A stretch of DNA of 64,000 nt from Rhizobium lentis (lineage in GTDB: Bacteria; Pseudomonadota; Alphaproteobacteria; Rhizobiales; Rhizobiaceae): the NCBI RefSeq assembly GCF_017352135.1, contig NZ_CP071454.1:1583501-1647500 (forward strand), given 5' to 3'. Below, piece by piece: positions 42,583-52,710 of this stretch. Position 1 is the stretch's first letter. Each line of letters starts with the position of its first letter. Below the pieces are notes generated by a model. It had not been told where the DNA came from and did not search any database. It was given only the letters and a program-made list of their open reading frames with translations. Made by a program: the position numbers and the translations under genes.

Positions 42583-43385
42583 CACAAATCGAAATGCGCC
42601 GTCACCGGCACGTGGTCCGACGGCCGGTCCCAGCCGCGCGCTTCCTTCAGAATCTCGATCCGCCTGAGATGCGGTCCGAGATCCGATGACGACCAGATAT
42701 GGTCGAGGCGGCGGCCGCGGTCGGCCGCCTCCCAATCCTTGGCGCGGTAGCTCCACCAGGTGTAAAGCTTCTCGCTGGCCGGCACATGCTGGCGCATGAG
42801 GTCGAGCCAGCCGCCGCGCTTCATCACCTCGATGAGCCCATCGGTCTCAACAGGTGTATGGCTGACGATCTTCAGCAATTGCTTGTGCGACCAGACATCG
42901 TGCTCCAGTGGCGCGATGTTGAGGTCGCCGACCAGGATGGCCGACGTATTGGCCTCGCCATTGGCCTTCAGCAGCTTCATCTCCTCGATGAAATCGAGCT
43001 TGTGGCCGAATTTCGGATTGATCGTGCGATCCGGCTCGTCGCCGCCGGCCGGAACGTAGAAATTGTGCAGCCGAACACGGCGATTGCCGCGCTCGAAGAC
43101 CGCCGATATGTGGCGGGCATCGCCGACGCCGCAATAATCCTGCCGGTGGTCTTCCGTCAGCGGAACGCGCGAGGCGATCGCCACGCCATGATAGCCCTTC
43201 TGGCCATGGATGATGATGTGATCATAGCCCATGGCCCGCAAGGGCGCGGCCGGAAAGAGCTCGTTCGGCACCTTGGTTTCCTGCAAGCAGAGAATATCCG
43301 GCCTATGCTTGAGAACGAACTGCTCGACGATCGGCATGCGCAGCCGCACCGAGTTGATGTTCCAGGTGGTGATCGAAAAGCTCAT
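42582..43385 (-). CDS. xthA: Exodeoxyribonuclease III (AP endonuclease)
   Basis: 3'-5' exonuclease and AP endonuclease for base-excision repair, 267 residues. Motifs: 'SITTWNINSVRLR', 'PDILCLQETKV' (Glu metal ligand), 'HNFYVPAGGDEPDR', 'LVGDLNIAPLEHDVW' (GDxN), 'RRLDHIWSSSDL' and the terminal 'SDHVPV' (His general base). The start MSFSIT at 43385 has GAGAGGG well placed; an in-frame ATG at 43391 is too close to that site. Confidence 0.93.
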   Translation of the reverse strand: MSFSITTWNINSVRLRMPIVEQFVLKHRPDILCLQETKVPNELFPAAPLRAMGYDHIIIHGQKGYHGVAIASRVPLTEDHRQDYCGVGDARHISAVFERGNRRVRLHNFYVPAGGDEPDRTINPKFGHKLDFIEEMKLLKANGEANTSAILVGDLNIAPLEHDVWSHKQLLKIVSHTPVETDGLIEVMKRGGWLDLMRQHVPASEKLYTWWSYRAKDWEAADRGRRLDHIWSSSDLGPHLRRIEILKEARGWDRPSDHVPVTAHFDL

Positions 43386-43575
43386 GCCCATGCCCTCTCG
43401 CGTCAAATCCCGCATGCCAGCCGAACCGCAGAACTGCGGCTCGACGCGACGCGCTTTCATGAAAGGGCTTTAGAACAAAGGCGGACGAGAGGAAACCGGC
43501 CGCGTGCAAAAGCATCGGCCGATCAACCGAAAAGACCCTGGAACAGAGCGAGCTTAAGGCGAGCAGGCCCGACGA

Positions 43576-44244
43576 TCAGTCCCGCGACTGAGGCGTGCCG
43601 GGGATGCTTTCATAGGGCACGCGGAAGACGCGGTCGTCGAACTGCACACCCGTCTTGACGTTGAAGATCATCACCGAGGTATCCTTGCCCTGGTTGTCGG
43701 TGATCGTCCACTGACGCAGGTCGTAGGTCTTCGGGTCGAACATCATGGTAATCGTCGAGTTGCCGAACACCGTGTTGTTGCCAAGTGCGATCGTCGTCAG
43801 GTCCGACTCTTCCTTCACGCCCTTTACCATGCCGGCCGACAGGTCGATATGCCGCGCCAGGAGCAAGCTGAGCGGGGTCTTGGAGAGCGGATAGAGATCC
43901 CAGGTCTTGAGCTTGGTATTGCCGATGGCGACGTTCTTGCCGTCGGCGATCACCCGCATCGGCGACGGTTCGTCATAATTGAAACGCAGCTTGCCCGGGC
44001 GCTGGATGAAGAACTTGCCGCCGGTCTGCTCGCCGCGCGGACCGAACTGGACGAATTCGCCCTGCATCGTCGTGACGCCGGAGAAATGATCGGCGATTGC
44101 TTGTGCGGTTCCGGAGGCCGGCGCTGCCGCCTGAGCGTAAGCACCGAGGGGAATGGCGCTCGCCGTGGCAGCGACGGCGAAAGCGCCGAGAAGATCGCGG
44201 CGCGTCATCGCCAGGCCGGAGAGGAAGGAATCGGAGTTACGCAT
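43576..44244 (-). CDS. lolA: Outer-membrane lipoprotein carrier protein LolA-like
   Basis: 222-residue periplasmic protein of the LolA family, which shuttles lipoproteins from LolCDE to the outer membrane. The signal region has a twin-arginine look ('MTRRDLLGAFAVAATASAIPLGAYA'). The core has 'TTMQGEFVQFGPRGEQTGGKFFIQRPGKLRFNYDEPSPMRVIADGKNVAI' and 'PLSKTPLSLLLARHIDLS', the hydrophobic-cavity pattern. It follows ftsK by 133 bases and may share its promoter. Confidence 0.88.
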   Translation of the reverse strand: MRNSDSFLSGLAMTRRDLLGAFAVAATASAIPLGAYAQAAAPASGTAQAIADHFSGVTTMQGEFVQFGPRGEQTGGKFFIQRPGKLRFNYDEPSPMRVIADGKNVAIGNTKLKTWDLYPLSKTPLSLLLARHIDLSAGMVKGVKEESDLTTIALGNNTVFGNSTITMMFDPKTYDLRQWTITDNQGKDTSVMIFNVKTGVQFDDRVFRVPYESIPGTPQSRD

Positions 44245-44377
44245 CTAAATCTCCTTTATGCGATCTGCATGCCGCCGAAAGGCGGCGTCTTCAAGGCGTT
44301 GCGATCGGCGCGCGAACGCCCTTGATGCCATCACGTTTCCGACGAGGCGGCCACATCAGAAATATATGGCGCTTATC

Positions 44378-47047
44378 TCAGCGGTCGAGGATGTCGTCTT
44401 CGGTCGGAACGAGGATTTCGCGTTTGCCGGCATGGTTGGCCGGCCCGATGATCCCTTCCTTCTCCATGCGCTCGATCAGCGAGGCGGCGCGGTTGTAGCC
44501 TATGCCGAGCCGGCGCTGAACATAGGAGGTGGAGGCCTTGCCGTCGCGCAGCACGACGGCAACGGCCTGGTCGTAGGGGTCTTCCGATTCCGCAAGGTTT
44601 GACGTGCCGGCCGGGCCGCCGCCGTAATCGCCGTCCTCGTCGTCATCGGCGGTGATCGCATCGAGATATTGCGGCGAGCCCTGCGTCTTCAGGTAGGAGA
44701 CGATCTCTTCCACCTCGACATCCGAGACGAAGGGACCGTGCACACGCTGGATACGCCCGCCGCCCGCCATGTAGAGCATGTCGCCCATGCCGAGCAGCTG
44801 TTCGGCGCCCTGTTCGCCGAGAATGGTGCGGCTGTCGATCTTCGAGGTGACCTGGAAGGAGATGCGGGTCGGAAAGTTTGCCTTGATCGTGCCGGTGATG
44901 ACGTCGACAGAGGGGCGCTGCGTCGCCATGATCACGTGGATGCCGGCGGCGCGCGCCATCTGGGCCAGACGCTGGACCGCACCTTCGATATCCTTGCCGG
45001 CGACCATCATCAGATCGGCCATTTCGTCGATGATGACGACGATATAGGGCATTGGCTTCAGATCGAATTCCTCGGTCTCGTACATGGCTTCGCCGGTGTG
45101 GCGGTCGAAGCCGGTCTGCACCGTGCGGGAAATCACTTCGCCCTTCGACAGGGCCTGTTCGACGCGCGTGTTGAAGCCGTCGATGTTGCGCACGCCGATC
45201 TTCGACATCTTCTTGTAGCGCTCTTCCATCTCGCGCACGGTCCATTTGAGCGCGACGACGGCCTTCTTCGGATCGGTGACAACAGGAGAAAGCAGATGCG
45301 GAATGCCGTCATAGACGGAGAGTTCGAGCATCTTCGGATCGATCATGATCAGCCGGCACTGTTCCGGCGTCATGCGATAGAGCAGCGACAGGATCATCGT
45401 ATTGATGGCGACCGATTTACCCGAGCCGGTGGTGCCGGCGACGAGCAGGTGCGGCATCTTGGCGAGGTCGGCGATGACGGCTTCGCCGCCGATCGTCTTG
45501 CCGAGCGCCATGGCAAGCTTGGCCTTGCTGCCGTCGAAATCCCGGGAGCCGATCAATTCGCGCAAGTAGACGGTCTCGCGCGTCTGGTTCGGCAGTTCGA
45601 TACCGATTGCATTGCGGCCGGGCACGACGGCGACGCGGGCGGCAATGGCGCTCATCGAGCGGGCGATATCGTCGGCCAGGCCGATGACGCGTGACGACTT
45701 GATGCCGGGCGCCGGCTCCAGTTCGTAGAGCGTGACGACGGGACCGGGACGGACATGAATGATCTCGCCCTTGACGCCGAAATCCTCGAGCACGCCCTCG
45801 AGCATGCGGGCATTCTGCTCCAGCGCATCGGCAGACAATGTCGAATCGCGCACCACGTTCCTGGGCTCGGCAAGCAAATGCATCGAGGGAAGCTGGAAAC
45901 CTTCGGGGCGGATGAACGAACCCTGCGCTTCCCGTTCGATACGCGCGCCGGGCTTCGGACGCGCGATTGCCGGGACGACGCGAGGCTCCGGCTTGCCGGC
46001 GGCTTTCGCCGGCGCGCGGATCATCCAGTCATCGTCATCGTCGTCCGGCAGGATGTCGGCCGGACGCGGCGGCATGTCGGCATCGAAGGGCGGATCGTCG
46101 TCCTCATCCTCGTCGTCGATGGAAAGCGACGGCGCGGCTGCGACGCGGCTAGATGAAACCGCCCGCGGCTCCATCGATGGTTCCAGGCGCTCGCCGCGGA
46201 CGGCCGGCGTCTTGGCCCGGACTGGTTCGTTCAGCGTACCGAACTCATCATCGTTGAAATCATAGGGCGATTCGAAATCGCCCTGGCGCCGTTTGCGTGG
46301 TCCCATGCCGAAGAGCCGCCGCAGTCGGCTCTGGCTCATGTACCAGGCATGCGTCATGGCGCCGCTGAAAGCGACCCAGCGCGACTCGTCCTCTTCGTCG
46401 TCCTCGTCTCCGACGACTCGAACCTTGCTCGTCGTCTCGACATAGTCGTCCTCGATTTCGTCGTCGATCTCGCTGCGCCCGACGAGGCCCGATGCGAAGA
46501 GCATCATCCAGGCGGTCGGCACGGCAAAGATGCAGCCGACCACCATGGCGAAGGTGCCGGTGGGATAAGCGCCGACGAAGAGCGCGGGAAAGCGCAGGAT
46601 CATATCGCCGATGACGCCGCCGATTCCGTTCGGGATCGGCCAGGTAAGCGGTGGCGGGAAACAGCCTATGACGGCGGAGGAAAGCACCGAGCCGGCAAGC
46701 CAGGCCCCGATGCGGGCCGGGATGCGGTCGAAGCGACGGCCGGAGATCATCGTCAGTGCCCAGGCGACGATCGGCAGCATTGACACGACGCTGGCAAGCC
46801 CCAGGAACTGCATGACGATATCGGCAAAGGCGGCGCCGCTGTAGCCAAGGATATTCGTCGGCAGGTTGGCGGTGGCGTAGGAATAGCTCGGATCCGCGAC
46901 GTTCCATGTCGCCAGCGCCGCAACGCAAAACGCCAGCAGCAGAAAGATCGCAAAGCCGATGAGTGCCTGGATCTGCCGCAGCATGAATGCCGAGAAGGAG
47001 AACCGATCCGGACGGCCATCCATTGCCGGCGACGTGCTTCTTGCCAT
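44378..47047 (-). CDS. ftsK: DNA translocase FtsK
   Basis: Hexameric DNA pump that clears the septum and activates XerCD at dif. 889 residues: four transmembrane segments within ~20-185, an acidic linker (about 200-400), the alpha/beta motor with Walker A 'GTTGSGKS' near 538-545 and Walker B '[15 protein letters not shown]', and the C-terminal gamma winged helix ('[33 protein letters not shown]') that reads KOPS. It is shorter than E. coli FtsK because of the compact linker. Confidence 0.95.
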   Translation of the reverse strand: MARSTSPAMDGRPDRFSFSAFMLRQIQALIGFAIFLLLAFCVAALATWNVADPSYSYATANLPTNILGYSGAAFADIVMQFLGLASVVSMLPIVAWALTMISGRRFDRIPARIGAWLAGSVLSSAVIGCFPPPLTWPIPNGIGGVIGDMILRFPALFVGAYPTGTFAMVVGCIFAVPTAWMMLFASGLVGRSEIDDEIEDDYVETTSKVRVVGDEDDEEDESRWVAFSGAMTHAWYMSQSRLRRLFGMGPRKRRQGDFESPYDFNDDEFGTLNEPVRAKTPAVRGERLEPSMEPRAVSSSRVAAAPSLSIDDEDEDDDPPFDADMPPRPADILPDDDDDDWMIRAPAKAAGKPEPRVVPAIARPKPGARIEREAQGSFIRPEGFQLPSMHLLAEPRNVVRDSTLSADALEQNARMLEGVLEDFGVKGEIIHVRPGPVVTLYELEPAPGIKSSRVIGLADDIARSMSAIAARVAVVPGRNAIGIELPNQTRETVYLRELIGSRDFDGSKAKLAMALGKTIGGEAVIADLAKMPHLLVAGTTGSGKSVAINTMILSLLYRMTPEQCRLIMIDPKMLELSVYDGIPHLLSPVVTDPKKAVVALKWTVREMEERYKKMSKIGVRNIDGFNTRVEQALSKGEVISRTVQTGFDRHTGEAMYETEEFDLKPMPYIVVIIDEMADLMMVAGKDIEGAVQRLAQMARAAGIHVIMATQRPSVDVITGTIKANFPTRISFQVTSKIDSRTILGEQGAEQLLGMGDMLYMAGGGRIQRVHGPFVSDVEVEEIVSYLKTQGSPQYLDAITADDDEDGDYGGGPAGTSNLAESEDPYDQAVAVVLRDGKASTSYVQRRLGIGYNRAASLIERMEKEGIIGPANHAGKREILVPTEDDILDR

Positions 47048-47188
47048 GTGTCTAACCCGTCCAATGCCTGAGGGCAGGCGAATCGCCGAAGCCTCGCCAT
47101 GCCAAATGCGTCCGCTCTACCTAATCAGAGCGGGGTTAAAGCGATGTTAACCATGCGTGCCGGCATGCATATTCCGGGTGGGGAAATG

Positions 47189-47220
47189 AAAAAAGGCCCG
47201 AACCCTGGAAGGTTCGGGCC
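47189..47220 (-). terminator. Intrinsic terminator of glnK-amtB
   Basis: On the minus strand: perfect 10-bp stem GGCCCGAACC / GGTTCGGGCC with a 6-base loop, followed by TTTTTT. It lies 71 bases past the amtB stop. Confidence 0.9.
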
Positions 47221-47291
47221 AAGAGCGGCTCGTGGTGAGAGCCGCGACGGGCCGTGAAGGGCGCCCTCATGCCGGGCGCCCAAAGCCGATG

Positions 47292-48716
47292 TTACGAGTG
47301 GTAGGCGGCTTCGCCGTGGGTCGCGAGGTCGAGACCTTCGCGCTCGGCTTCGACGCTCACGCGCAGGCCGACGACGACGTCGACGATCTTGTAGAGGATC
47401 GCCGAACCGATACCCGACCAGAGGAGAGTCGTGAGAACACCCTTCCCCTGGTTCAGGACCTGGGTTGCCGTGCCGGCATAGGTGGCGGCGAAATCTGCCG
47501 TCGAGTAGTCGACGATGCCTGCACCGCCCAGCGCCGGATTGACGAGGATGCCGGTACCGAGAGCACCAACGATGCCGCCGATGCAATGGACGCCGAAGAC
47601 GTCGAGGCTGTCGTCGTAATTGAACTTGTTCTTCACGACGTCGACGAAGAAGTAGCAGAGCGGAGAGACGACGAGGCCGAGAACGATCGAACCCATCGGG
47701 CCGGCAAAGCCAGCGGCCGGGGTGACGGCGACGAGGCCGGCGACGGCGCCGGAAGCGCCACCGAGCATCGAAGCCTTGCCGCGGGCGAGGCTTTCCACGA
47801 TGCACCAGGATACCGCGGCGGCGGCTGCCGCGACGAAGGTGTTGATCATGGCAAGTGATGCATAGCCATTGGCCTCGAGGTTGGAGCCGGCGTTGAAGCC
47901 GAACCAGCCGACCCAGAGAAGCGAGGCGCCGACCATGGTCAGCGTCATCGAATGCGGAGCCATGATTTCCTTCTTATAGCCGGTGCGCTTGCCGAGCATG
48001 ATAGCGCCGACGAGGCCAGCGATACCGGCATTGATGTGAACGACGGTGCCGCCGGCGAAGTCGATGGCGCCGTAGGAGAAGATCAGGCCGGCCGGCGAGG
48101 TGTAGGAGCTCGGGCCACCCCAGAACCAGACCATGTGCGCCATCGGGAAGTAGATGAAGGTGACCCACAGCACGACGAAGAGCATGACGGCCGAGAACTT
48201 GACGCGCTCGGCGAAGGCGCCGACGATGAGGCCGGGCGTGATGCAGGCGAAGGTCATCTGGAAGACGACGAAGGTGTATTCGGGAATGGCGACGCCCTTC
48301 GAGAAGGTCTCGACCAGCGACGAGGTGTTGACGCCGGCAAGGAACGCCTTGGAGAAGCCGCCGACGAAGCTGTTCAGCGAGCCGCCGTCGGTGAAGGCGA
48401 GCGAATAGCCGTAGGTCACCCAGAGCAGCGCCACGACGGCCGTGATCATGAAGACCTGCATCAGCACGGAGAGCATGTTCTTGGCGCGGACGAGACCGCC
48501 GTAGAATAGTGCAAGGCCGGGGATGGTCATCAAAAGGACGAGCGCCGAGGAGACGAGCATCCAGGTATTGTCACCCTTGTCCATCGTGAGGGCGGGAGCA
48601 GCGGCGGCAGCGGCTGGTGCAGCGGCTTCCTGCGCAAAGGCTACGGCCGGCGCAAGAAGCGCGGCCGATGCTGCGCCGACCCGCGCAAAGGTGGAGGAAA
48701 ACTTCGAAATTGACAT
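47292..48716 (-). CDS. amtB: Ammonium transporter
   Basis: Trimeric ammonium channel/transporter of 474 residues. A signal-like N-terminus (about 1-28) and a Pro/Ala stretch precede eleven transmembrane segments. Amt motifs: 'DNTWMLVSSALVLLMTIPGLALFYGGLVRAKN', 'DFAGGTVVHINAGIAGLVGAIMLGKR' with one pore His, and 'DDSLDVFGVHCIGGIVGALGTGI' with the second. The start MSISKFSS is at 48716; the longer upstream frame is antisense to glnK. It follows glnK by 28 bases and is regulated by it. Confidence 0.95.
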   Translation of the reverse strand: MSISKFSSTFARVGAASAALLAPAVAFAQEAAAPAAAAAAPALTMDKGDNTWMLVSSALVLLMTIPGLALFYGGLVRAKNMLSVLMQVFMITAVVALLWVTYGYSLAFTDGGSLNSFVGGFSKAFLAGVNTSSLVETFSKGVAIPEYTFVVFQMTFACITPGLIVGAFAERVKFSAVMLFVVLWVTFIYFPMAHMVWFWGGPSSYTSPAGLIFSYGAIDFAGGTVVHINAGIAGLVGAIMLGKRTGYKKEIMAPHSMTLTMVGASLLWVGWFGFNAGSNLEANGYASLAMINTFVAAAAAAVSWCIVESLARGKASMLGGASGAVAGLVAVTPAAGFAGPMGSIVLGLVVSPLCYFFVDVVKNKFNYDDSLDVFGVHCIGGIVGALGTGILVNPALGGAGIVDYSTADFAATYAGTATQVLNQGKGVLTTLLWSGIGSAILYKIVDVVVGLRVSVEAEREGLDLATHGEAAYHS

Positions 48717-48744
48717 TGGAAAAAGCTCCTTGATCTGCCGTTCG

Positions 48745-49101
<357 letters not shown>

Positions 49102-49167
49102 TTATCCTCGGCGCGGAGCCGACTCTCCTTGCCGCTGACGTTCATGAACAGCGACCGGCGATATACA

Positions 49168-49183
49168 TTCAAAGGACGTGCCA
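49168..49183 (-). promoter_or_regulatory. Sigma-54 promoter of glnK-amtB
   Basis: Minus-strand sequence TGGCACG-N4-TTGAA against the consensus TGGCACG-N4-TTGCW. The -24 element is exact; the -12 element has one change (GA for GC). It lies about 85 bases upstream of the glnK start codon. Confidence 0.75.
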
Positions 49184-49266
49184 GATTCGAAGCGGTGATT
49201 AAGCCATTGAAAAATAAATACTATAATCAATAGTGCCAATAAACAGGCAGTTGACCGAGCAATAAG

Positions 49267-49283
49267 CGCACAAATAATGCGCA
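49267..49283. promoter_or_regulatory. Candidate NtrC-binding site upstream of glnK
   Basis: 17-base dyad TGCGCA-N5-TGTGCG against the NtrC consensus TGCACC-N5-GGTGCA: 8 of 12 informative positions agree. It lies 84 bases upstream of the sigma-54 promoter, a normal enhancer distance. Confidence 0.45.
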
Positions 49284-49305
49284 AATTTACAAATATGCAT
49301 AATAT

Positions 49306-50190
49306 TTATTCATTTGCCTTTTTCCGAATCAACCCTTCTTGCGCAACGGACGCGATCAGCACGCCTGTTCGGGTAAACAAACTGCCGCGGGTCAATCCCC
49401 TTGCGCCTGAAGCCGACGGACTATCCTGCGTATAAAGCAGCCAGTCCTCGAGCTTGCAGGGCCGGTGGAACCACATGGAGTGATCGAGGCTCGCCACCTG
49501 CAGGTTCTGGTCGAAAATGGATGTGCCGTGCGCATAAAGCGCGGTATCGAGCAGCGTCATGTCTGAGAGATAGGCAAGGACGGCCGCCTGATAGAGCCGG
49601 TCGTCGGGAACCGGGCCGGTGGCACGCACCCAGACGTCCTGCCTGGGATCGAGCTTCCTGTCGGAAAAGTAATGGGTCAGCGAGACAGGACGGATCTCGA
49701 TCGGCCGCTCGCGCTGCCAGTATTTCCGGATCGCCTCCGGTGCATGGGCGAGATATTGCTCCTTGATCTGCTGTTCGCCGAGCAGCGCTTCCGGCATCGC
49801 CACACCAGGCATGGCGATCTGGTGGTCGAAGCCCGGCTCCTCCAGCTGGAACGAAGCCGACAGCGCGAAGATCGCCCTGCCATGCTGGATCGCAACGACA
49901 CGCCTGGTGTTGAAGCTCGATCCGTCGCGGATGCGCTCCACCTGGTAGATGATCGGCACGGATGGATCGCCGGGGCGCATGAAATAAGCATGCAGCGAAT
50001 GGACGAAACGCTCGCCTTCGATGGTGCGCTGGGCCGCCATCAGCGCTTGGCCGATGACCTGGCCGCCGAACACCCGCTGCCAGCCGGCCTGAGGGCTGCG
50101 TCCGCGGAAGATATCGACCTCGATGGGCTCGAGATCGAGCGTCGCAAGCAGCCTCTCCATCGCCGAAGGCCCGGTCGTCTCGCGCGTCAT
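49306..50190 (-). CDS. tesB: Acyl-CoA thioesterase II
   Basis: Double-hotdog thioesterase hydrolysing medium- and long-chain acyl-CoA, 294 residues. Family marks: 'MERLLATLDLEPIEVDIFRGRSPQAGWQRVFGGQVIGQALMAAQRTI', 'VHSLHAYFMRPGDPSVPIIYQVERIRDGSSFNTRRVVAIQHG', and C-terminal 'SLDHSMWFHRP' and 'GLTRGSLFTRTGVLIASVAQEGLIR'. The start at 50190 (MTRETTG) has GGGAGG eight bases upstream; the long upstream frame is antisense to the hydroxylase. Confidence 0.93.
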   Translation of the reverse strand: MTRETTGPSAMERLLATLDLEPIEVDIFRGRSPQAGWQRVFGGQVIGQALMAAQRTIEGERFVHSLHAYFMRPGDPSVPIIYQVERIRDGSSFNTRRVVAIQHGRAIFALSASFQLEEPGFDHQIAMPGVAMPEALLGEQQIKEQYLAHAPEAIRKYWQRERPIEIRPVSLTHYFSDRKLDPRQDVWVRATGPVPDDRLYQAAVLAYLSDMTLLDTALYAHGTSIFDQNLQVASLDHSMWFHRPCKLEDWLLYTQDSPSASGARGLTRGSLFTRTGVLIASVAQEGLIRKKANE

Positions 50191-50274
50191 TTTGTATGCC
50201 TCCCGGCGGTAGGAAGTGAAGTTGCGATGATCTATATAGATCACATCTGAGGCACAAGGTACGGGAGCGGCGCG

Positions 50275-51489
50275 ATGCTTGATATGCTGGTTGTGGGCGG
50301 GGGGTATGTCGGCCTTTCCGCTGCTGTCGCGGTCAAGCAGGCAGCACCCCATCTGAATGTCGCCGTCGTCGAGGCGGCCCCCGAGCATGCCTGGAAAAAT
50401 GATACGCGCGCTTCCGCCGTCATCGCGGCCGCGGTGAAGATGCTCGAGATCTTCGGCATCTGGACCGAGATCGAGCCGGAAGCGCAGCCGATTACCAAGA
50501 TGATCGTGACCGATTCCAGGACCTCCGATCCGGTCCGCCCGGTTTTCCTCACTTTTGACGGCGAAGTGGCCGACGGCCGGCCCTTCGCGCACATGATTCC
50601 GAATGTAGCCATGGTCGCGGCACTTCGCGGCGCCTGCGAACGTCTCGGCATCGACATACGCCACGGACTGAGCGCGACGGAACTCAAAACGCAGGACAGC
50701 CATGCCACCGTCACGCTGTCGGACGGCAGCATGCTGGAATCCCGGCTGGTGGTTGCCTGCGACGGCGTCCGCTCGAAGCTGCGCGATCTCGCCGGCATCA
50801 GGACCGTCACCTGGGACTACGGCCAGTCCGGCATTATCGCGACCGTCGAACATGAGCGGTCGCATGATGGCTGCGCCGAGGAGCATTTCCTGCCGGCCGG
50901 CCCCTTCGCCATCCTACCGCTAAGGAACAATCGCTCCTCGCTCGTCTGGACGGAGCGCACGCATGACGCCGACAGGCTGGTCGCCGCCGACGAGCTGATA
51001 TTCGAGGAGGAGCTGGAACGCCGCTTCGGCCACAAGCTCGGGGCGCTAAGGGTAATCGGCGACAAACGCGCCTTTCCGCTCGGCCTGACGCTTGCCCGCG
51101 CCTTCGTCGCGCCGCGTTTCGCGCTGGCCGGCGACGCCGCCCACGGCATCCATCCAATCTCGGGACAAGGGCTCAATCTCGGCTTCAAAGACGTGGCGGC
51201 CCTCGCCGAAACCATAGTCGAGGCCGACCGCCTCGGCCTCGATATCGGCTCGATCAACATTCTCGAACGCTACCAGACCTGGCGGCGCTTCGACACCTTC
51301 CGCATGGGCGTGACGACCGACGTGCTGAACCGGCTCTTCTCCAACGACGCGACGCCGATCCGCATCGCCCGCGACGTCGGCCTCGGCATTGTCGACCGGC
51401 TGCCGCGCCTCAAATCCTTCTTCATCGGCCAAGCGGCTGGCACGACCGCCAAGGACAGTCCGCGCCTGCTTGCTGGCCAGACGATTTGA
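50275..51489 (+). CDS. UbiH/UbiF/Coq6-family FAD-dependent monooxygenase (ubiquinone biosynthesis hydroxylase)
   Basis: Flavoprotein hydroxylase of 404 residues. FAD motifs: dinucleotide fold 'VVGGGYVGLSAAVAV' at 6-20, the DG motif 'VVACDGVRSKLRDLAG', and 'FALAGDAAHGIHPISGQGLNLGFKDVAALAE', the third FAD motif with the Gln-Gly-Leu-Asn typical of ubiquinone hydroxylases. The likely role is one ring hydroxylation in ubiquinone synthesis; position specificity is not determinable here. It is divergent from tesB by 84 bases. Confidence 0.9.
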   Translation: MLDMLVVGGGYVGLSAAVAVKQAAPHLNVAVVEAAPEHAWKNDTRASAVIAAAVKMLEIFGIWTEIEPEAQPITKMIVTDSRTSDPVRPVFLTFDGEVADGRPFAHMIPNVAMVAALRGACERLGIDIRHGLSATELKTQDSHATVTLSDGSMLESRLVVACDGVRSKLRDLAGIRTVTWDYGQSGIIATVEHERSHDGCAEEHFLPAGPFAILPLRNNRSSLVWTERTHDADRLVAADELIFEEELERRFGHKLGALRVIGDKRAFPLGLTLARAFVAPRFALAGDAAHGIHPISGQGLNLGFKDVAALAETIVEADRLGLDIGSINILERYQTWRRFDTFRMGVTTDVLNRLFSNDATPIRIARDVGLGIVDRLPRLKSFFIGQAAGTTAKDSPRLLAGQTI

Positions 51490-51509
51490 AGGCGGTTTGA
51501 AGTAACACG

Positions 51510-51698
51510 CTATTCGTCGAGGCGCCTTGCTTCGGATACCAGCATGATGGGAATGCCGTCGCGGATCGGATAGGCAAGCTGCGCCTTTTCCGAAACGAGT
51601 TCGTTGTGTTCGCGATCATAGGAAAGCCGGCCCTTGGAGAGCGGGCAGACCAGGAGCTCCAGCAGTTTCGGATCGACGCGGCTCAGTTTTTCGTCCAT
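51510..51698 (-). CDS. Trm112/UPF0434 family small protein
   Basis: 62 residues; the family includes eukaryotic Trm112, an activator of methyltransferases. '[54 protein letters not shown]' is the full domain. One of the zinc-ligand cysteines is kept (VCPLSKG) while the second of CPxCK is a Ser, as in many bacterial members. It is coupled to the LON-domain gene (9 bases). Confidence 0.88.
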   Translation of the reverse strand: MDEKLSRVDPKLLELLVCPLSKGRLSYDREHNELVSEKAQLAYPIRDGIPIMLVSEARRLDE

Positions 51699-51707
51699 GG
51701 CTGGAGT

Positions 51708-52379
51708 TTACTGCAGAACCGTGTCGGAGTCACCGAAGACCCGCGCCAGCACGATCTCCGTGATGGCGATCAGTGTCTCGGCCCGCGTCTTCAGATCGGG
51801 CGCTTCCAGCAGCGCCTGTTTTTCGGCCGGTCCGAACGGCGACATCATCGCCAGCGAATTGACCAGCGTCAGATTGCTCGCCCGTTCGACGCTCTCCCAG
51901 TCGGCCTCCAGCTTGTTGGCATCGAGATAGGCCTTGAAGGCGGTCAGCAGGGCCGTGCGGTCGACCGCCTCCTCCTCGTTCGCAGCTGAGAGATCGGCGA
52001 TAAACGGCGCGATGCGAAAGGTGCGGAAGGGATCGCTGGTCGTCTTCTCCTCCAGGAGCCGGAACCGGCAGACGCCGGTCAGCGACACGATATAGCGCCC
52101 GTCGCCGGTCTCGGCGAACGAGGTGATGCGACCGAGGCAGCCGACCGTGGCGAGGCTCGGCTCACCGCCCTTGTCCTCATGTTCGCCGAGTGCCGGCTGC
52201 ACCATGCCGATCAGCCGGTTTCCGGCAAGCGCTGTATCCAGCATCGCCAGATAACGCGGCTCGAAGATGTTGAGGGGGAGCTGCCCGGCCGGCAGAAGGA
52301 GGGCTCCGGTCAGGGGGAAGACGGCGATCGTATCCGGCAGATCGCCCGGCTTCAGGTATCTGGCATTACCCACTTGCAT
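51708..52379 (-). CDS. LON peptidase N-terminal (substrate-binding) domain protein
   Basis: 223 residues consisting of the Lon N-terminal domain alone, without AAA+ or protease parts. Typical motifs: 'IAVFPLTGALLLPAGQLPLNIFEPRYLAMLDTAL', 'IGMVQPA', 'VGCLGRITSFAETGDGRYIVSLTGVCRFRL'. The role is unproven; it may act as an adaptor. The start MQVGNARYLKPGDLP is at 52379; the longer frame upstream crosses an intergenic palindrome. Confidence 0.88.
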   Translation of the reverse strand: MQVGNARYLKPGDLPDTIAVFPLTGALLLPAGQLPLNIFEPRYLAMLDTALAGNRLIGMVQPALGEHEDKGGEPSLATVGCLGRITSFAETGDGRYIVSLTGVCRFRLLEEKTTSDPFRTFRIAPFIADLSAANEEEAVDRTALLTAFKAYLDANKLEADWESVERASNLTLVNSLAMMSPFGPAEKQALLEAPDLKTRAETLIAITEIVLARVFGDSDTVLQ

Positions 52380-52524
52380 GAAACCGTCCCGCATTCTTGT
52401 AAACGGGCATGCCCGTCCTGACGAGAATGTGGTGCCCCCGACCGAAAACGCAAGGGCAGATTTTCTAAACTTGGACCTTTCCTGGTCAGCTTGAAGCATT
52501 CTGCCGAGCAGGTTTTCGTCAGGG

Positions 52525-52579
52525 CAAAGGCGATTGGCGAAGGGCATACCTCTTGGTACGTCCGAGCCGATCGCCTTTG
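52525..52579. ncRNA. Unassigned structured element (possible small RNA)
   Basis: Perfect 10-bp arms CAAAGGCGAT (52525-52534) and ATCGCCTTTG (52570-52579) enclose 35 bases with further pairing (GGC / GCC). There is no protein-coding explanation, and it is not the terminator of either neighbour. Confidence 0.35.
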
Positions 52580-52638
52580 ATCCTGGCTAGAGATGCCCGG
52601 CCCTAGCTGGTTTGCAAGCAAAACCACCGGGGTTGGCT

Positions 52639-52676
52639 GAAACGGGCCGGCTGATCGACCGGCCGGCTCCGTTTGA
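52639..52676 (-). terminator. Terminator-like hairpin downstream of the thioredoxin/TPR gene
   Basis: Long imperfect stem AAACGG-GCCGG / CCGGC-CCGTTT; on the minus strand it ends in CCGTTTCAG. It begins about 35 bases past the stop codon. The U-tract is short. Confidence 0.55.
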
Positions 52677-52710
52677 ACCAACAGAATGCGTCAATCTGAC
52701 CAGGAAGGGT

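Larger units (their letters stand above)
52380..52710. other. Structured intergenic region between the LON-domain and thioredoxin genes
   Basis: 331 bases without a gene. It contains the palindrome ACGGGCATGCCCGT (about 52404-52417), a long stem CAAAGGCGAT / ATCGCCTTTG (52525-52579) and the terminator-like hairpin of the thioredoxin gene (about 52639-52676). Confidence 0.55.
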
